Source: Trichoplusia ni (lineage: Eukaryota > Arthropoda > Insecta > Lepidoptera > Noctuidae). From it: DNA of 64,000 bases. The first letter of the stretch is position 1. Each line of letters opens with the position of its first letter. Of the stretch, positions 60,594-64,000 are shown one piece after another. A program made the translations under genes and the position numbers. The DNA is taken from positions 18,577,328-18,641,327 of the forward strand of contig NC_039480.1 in the NCBI RefSeq assembly GCF_003590095.1. Direction: 5' to 3'. The notes below the pieces were generated by a model that was not told where the DNA came from, did not search any database, and saw only the letters and a program-made list of their open reading frames with translations.

Positions 60594-61062
60594 TAGTTAA
60601 ACACTAATTAAGAATATTTAAGACCGAAACTATTCATGCGAGTCTAAAAATCCAACTACACAAGTCAGAACGTCATTTTTTTCACAGATTATAAAAAATA
60701 TATAATTTATCCCTGTCTTTTTTTTAAATATAGGATTAACCTAACACAAATGCCTTTTGTATAGGGAAACAATATTATATTGGCGCTTCGTAATTTGTTA
60801 AAAGATTAAATATATTAACTGTTGTGAAGTATAGCACGGAAATATAGTTACATATCACTCCTTTCCATCGATTTAAGAATAGTTTGCTTCCCATTTCAAA
60901 ACGCAATCAATTTTAAAAAGTCAAGTCAAAATGACAGGTAACCTCAAATTATCAAATTTAAATTAAAAACCAGCCAAAGAAACTTCTGTTTTTTTTTATG
61001 TAGAGTTTAATTTGTCAATAATTAAATGATAATCTGCAAAGTTTTTCATAAGCTTATAATGG
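60594..61062. other. AT-rich flank, nothing recognised
   Basis: No gene or repeat signal. Confidence 0.35.
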
Positions 61063-61150
61063 GTTTCCAGTCTCACCGACAGCTGAGCCCCGTATGTTAG
61101 AGCGACTGTCTCTCTGAGAACACAACACAATACATGTTACTGTAACACCG
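61063..61150 (+). repeat. Repeat family D-prime, copy 4
   Basis: GGTTTCCAGTCTCACCGACA, GCTGAGCCCCGTATGTTAGA, GCGACTGTCTCTCTG, ATACATGTTACTGTAACAC. Confidence 0.75.
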
Positions 61151-64000
61151 ATTTTCTTTTCAGCATTCAAGAAAGTTATTCAAATTGCACTCTTTCTTTG
61201 GATTATTTAAAGATTGTGTTATGAAATGGGAATCAGACTTAGTTAATGAATAGGATTAGTAATATTTTGTTTTACGGAGACATCTAAGATATAAAATATT
61301 ATATGATTCCAAGAGTTTATGTGATGGCGGTTTTTTTTACATCTTCTGACATTTAAAGTAAGACCTACTTCATAAATAGGAGCTAATTTTAAAATTAAAC
61401 GTATTGTATTTTGTATATGTTTAATTAAGCTAGACGGTTATGCAGAGACTATCATTATACCTACACTAATGAATTAATTTGAGCCTTATATTGAAAAAGT
61501 AGCTCGAATCCGTAGTTACAATGTCATCTAACATTGCAAATTATGCCTGTAATAAAAAAAGAAAATCTACCTATCCGCGTTTTACAGAATCTTCGACAGG
61601 TGACAGTTTACACCTGTCAAGAATAGTCATAGTTTTTGGTGCATGAAATCAGAATTATGAGTAAGAAGTTCAAATGTTTGGGTACTATTATAGACTTAAG
61701 TATAAAGCAATAATTTTATTAGTATCAACGCTAAATTATCTAAGCTGCACATTTATGAAAAAGCATTTCGTTCTAAAGCTTTTTGACTCGATTGCGTCAG
61801 GAGCGTAATGATGTTAGCGGGCGCCATCACATGCCTATATTTCGAAAAGAAAATGTCCCGTAAATCTATACGTAAGTGTCAATTCAGACGTCCCCAGATA
61901 AAGTAGGTTTAAAAAGAAATTGTATAAAAAAAATACTAAAATTTTCGTTAAGCTTTGTAAAATTGTATAAAATGTATGTAAAGACATATTTTTTCCATTT
62001 CATTATTATAAAAGAAATTGCCAAATCCTAGAGGTTACTGCTCAGAAAGATTGTATTATTAGCGTATTTCACTTACAGCGTGTACACGCTGTATTATGAC
62101 GTTTTAGATCAAATAAATGGATATTCTGTTATAGACGATGGCAATATCGTTTCGACATCGCTTCAGAATTGAACCACGATTGCTTTAACCCGCCATAATA
62201 CGGATCCAGTCCAATCGTAGCGTAGTGCGTGTATATAGCGGAGTGTTCTGTATTATATATATATACATAGAAAATTATAAAAGTATTTTTGCATGACTTA
62301 CCGATGTAAAAGTGATCGTGTTGTGTGGTTTACTTGTCACGTTTCATTTAGTTTTTAGTCGATTTTATGATCGATAACCGTTGTTTTATTAGTTATAGTT
62401 GAGGTCTCGATTCTTTTGGACATAAATTAAATTTAACTTGGATTATTGCTGTATTATAAAATATGGGCAGAATTAGAAATAGCTGTCTTGAAAACACTTT
62501 TTATATAACCGCTGACATTTCGAATTTATTTTTTAATCTGTCACCGTCCTTTTCCCGCGCTGTAGTTTTAGAAAGCAATATTTGAAGTTCTGTTTATTTT
62601 GTGAACAAAAGAATCAGCCATTACATTGTTAAAGAGTGTCAATATAATATTAGAATTATTTAAATAGATATAACGTTGCCAACGTTGTTCGTAAACCACG
62701 CTTTATTTAATATATTTAAAATTTGTGAGTAGGCACGCGTTTGGCGCGAGAGGGCGCTACATTGCAATAACTTTTCTATACGACAAATTAAAAATAATTA
62801 TTATAAAGAGGTATCAATGTGTTTAAGAGTGTGTGCAGCGCAGATTAGAAAGAGACAAGAAACGGGTGCGTTGGAAACACTAAAACTGCTTAACTCACTT
62901 CGCAAATACATTATTTTGTCAAAATTTGTGAATTAATAGAAGAAATGTCTAATATAACCTAAAAGTTTTACATGACTGTATCCTGAGGGCGCCAAAATCT
63001 TTGAAAGTTAGACTGATGAACTTGTGGAGCGAGACCGCGATCTCTATAGCTGTCTCTATCACACTCGTCTCAGTTTTAATTTACAAGATGCTGGTCTACC
63101 CCCTGAATGTAATAGACATCTTTCCAATAATAGAATTAGCTATCCTCTGTGTTTTAGACTGTAGGTTTGTCAGAATTTGTATGGGACCACATCTAATCGA
63201 ATTCGCAAGATGAACCACCCCCTTGTTTCTAGAATTAATCTTTTTGTAATAGTCTTTCGCGGGTAACGTTTTCGTAATCCTAATAAAAATGTACGATTTA
63301 AAATAGTACTCTATGCTATGACTTTGTATTAGCGAAGGGATAAAAGCAGTAAAATAAATTGGAAAGCATACTTAATATAGTGTTCATTGAATAAATATTT
63401 TTTACAATATTTTTACTAAAATATTCGCCTAATGGGAAATAGCAAAAAAAATACTAAAATTATACATTAAAAAAGTTGCAAATGTGGAAAAAATTTAAAG
63501 AGCAGAGATTTCTTTTTTAAATTAGACGATGTTACATGCTTCAAAATTTTAGGCTAAATTCGAGTTACTAAATGTAGGTTCGTGCTGTCGCCGGGCAAGA
63601 GTGTTTACCACGTTGCAAATTAAAACATTATTACATTTCTTCTCATTTTGACATCTGTCAAATTTGACACATGTCAAAAGTAATAAAATCGAATTTATGT
63701 GTGAAGCAATAATTAACGCCTCTGTCTATGTGCCTCTACGACTAAGTAATGACATGTCAGCTTTTCAAATATTAATTAAAACGAAAAATACACTTTACTG
63801 AAGCTATTTTTGTGTTGGCCATAAACTAAATCTCCGAAATATACCTAGCATTCTTTATGAACACGCAATCAACCACTAATACTTACAAAAATGTGTGTTT
63901 CAAATAAAAGTTGGCTGTGCTAGTTAAAATGATATGAAATCTATTCTGCAAGTAGGATATAATATCATCACTTTAACAAGTCTTTTTAAGAGCGCCGTAT
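61151..64000. other. AT-rich flank to the window end, no gene called
   Basis: 61597-61625 and 63650-63678 carry further GACA/TGTCA palindromes (ACAGGTGACAG...CACCTGTC; TTTGACATCTGTCAAATTTG). 62730-62760 is GC-rich (ACGCGTTTGGCGCGAGAGGG). A 70-codon frame at 63001-63213 has two hydrophobic stretches but no family I know, splice context or codon signal. Confidence 0.35.

Noticed and set aside
63001..63213. 70-codon frame with two hydrophobic stretches
   Set aside because: No family similarity, no splice or promoter support; length is expected by chance over this much sequence.

Overview
The window is AT-rich, repeat-dense animal DNA that looks lepidopteran (moth or butterfly). The clues are many copies of tRNA-derived SINEs resembling those described from noctuid moths, several palindromic MITE families, RTE-type LINE tails, an intact CR1/Jockey-like LINE, and a split gene with GC-rich exons and GT-AG introns in an AT-rich background. 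Nothing suggests a prokaryotic, plasmid or viral origin. The species cannot be fixed from sequence alone.

There is one host gene I can support, on the + strand from 21,120 to 48,907. It is an RNF38/RNF44-type RING-H2 E3 ubiquitin ligase. I reconstruct 16 coding exons joining in one frame, about 630 residues, with the 5' end (start codon) missing and presumably upstream. The first seven exons lie at 21.1-26.7 kb, one at 29.5 kb, then a 14.6-kb intron, then eight exons at 44.2-48.9 kb ending with the RING and a stop codon. The N-terminal two thirds is His/Pro/Gly/Ala-rich low complexity. The C-terminal 130 residues match the conserved vertebrate RNF38/RNF44 end. Eight consecutive internal exons are each a whole number of codons in phase 0, so any of them could be skipped without a frame change.

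Upstream (1-21 kb) are a CpG-richer stretch at 0.25-0.65 kb, tandem repeats ending in a tRNA-Lys-like 3' motif (2.9-3.2 and 7.35-7.6 kb), a tail-to-tail SINE pair (9.0-9.25 kb), and a full-length minus-strand LINE (about 9.77-14.3 kb) with intact ORF1 (zinc finger, coiled coil, RRM/FP-like) and intact ORF2 (endonuclease and reverse transcriptase). A third open frame bridges the two. RTE fragments follow, one split by a clean 243-bp insertion.

The introns and the downstream flank (48.9-64 kb) consist largely of dispersed repeats. There are at least 15 copies of SINE family A, four of B, six of C, four near-complete copies of a 335-386 bp inverted-repeat MITE, other MITEs at 18.8, 27.6, 32.7, 39.9, 44.4 and 56.8 kb, and unclassified families. 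Non-repeat signals include a cluster of TGACAG/CTGTCA sites at 58.2 kb, GGTCACCGGTGACC palindromes at 50.5-52.3 kb, and a 20-bp-periodic array of CCGG palindromes at 43.2 kb. I found no second host protein-coding gene, no CRISPR, and no stand-alone tRNA or rRNA gene. Exon joins and repeat edges were worked out by eye and are accurate to a few bases for exons and about 5-20 bases for repeats.
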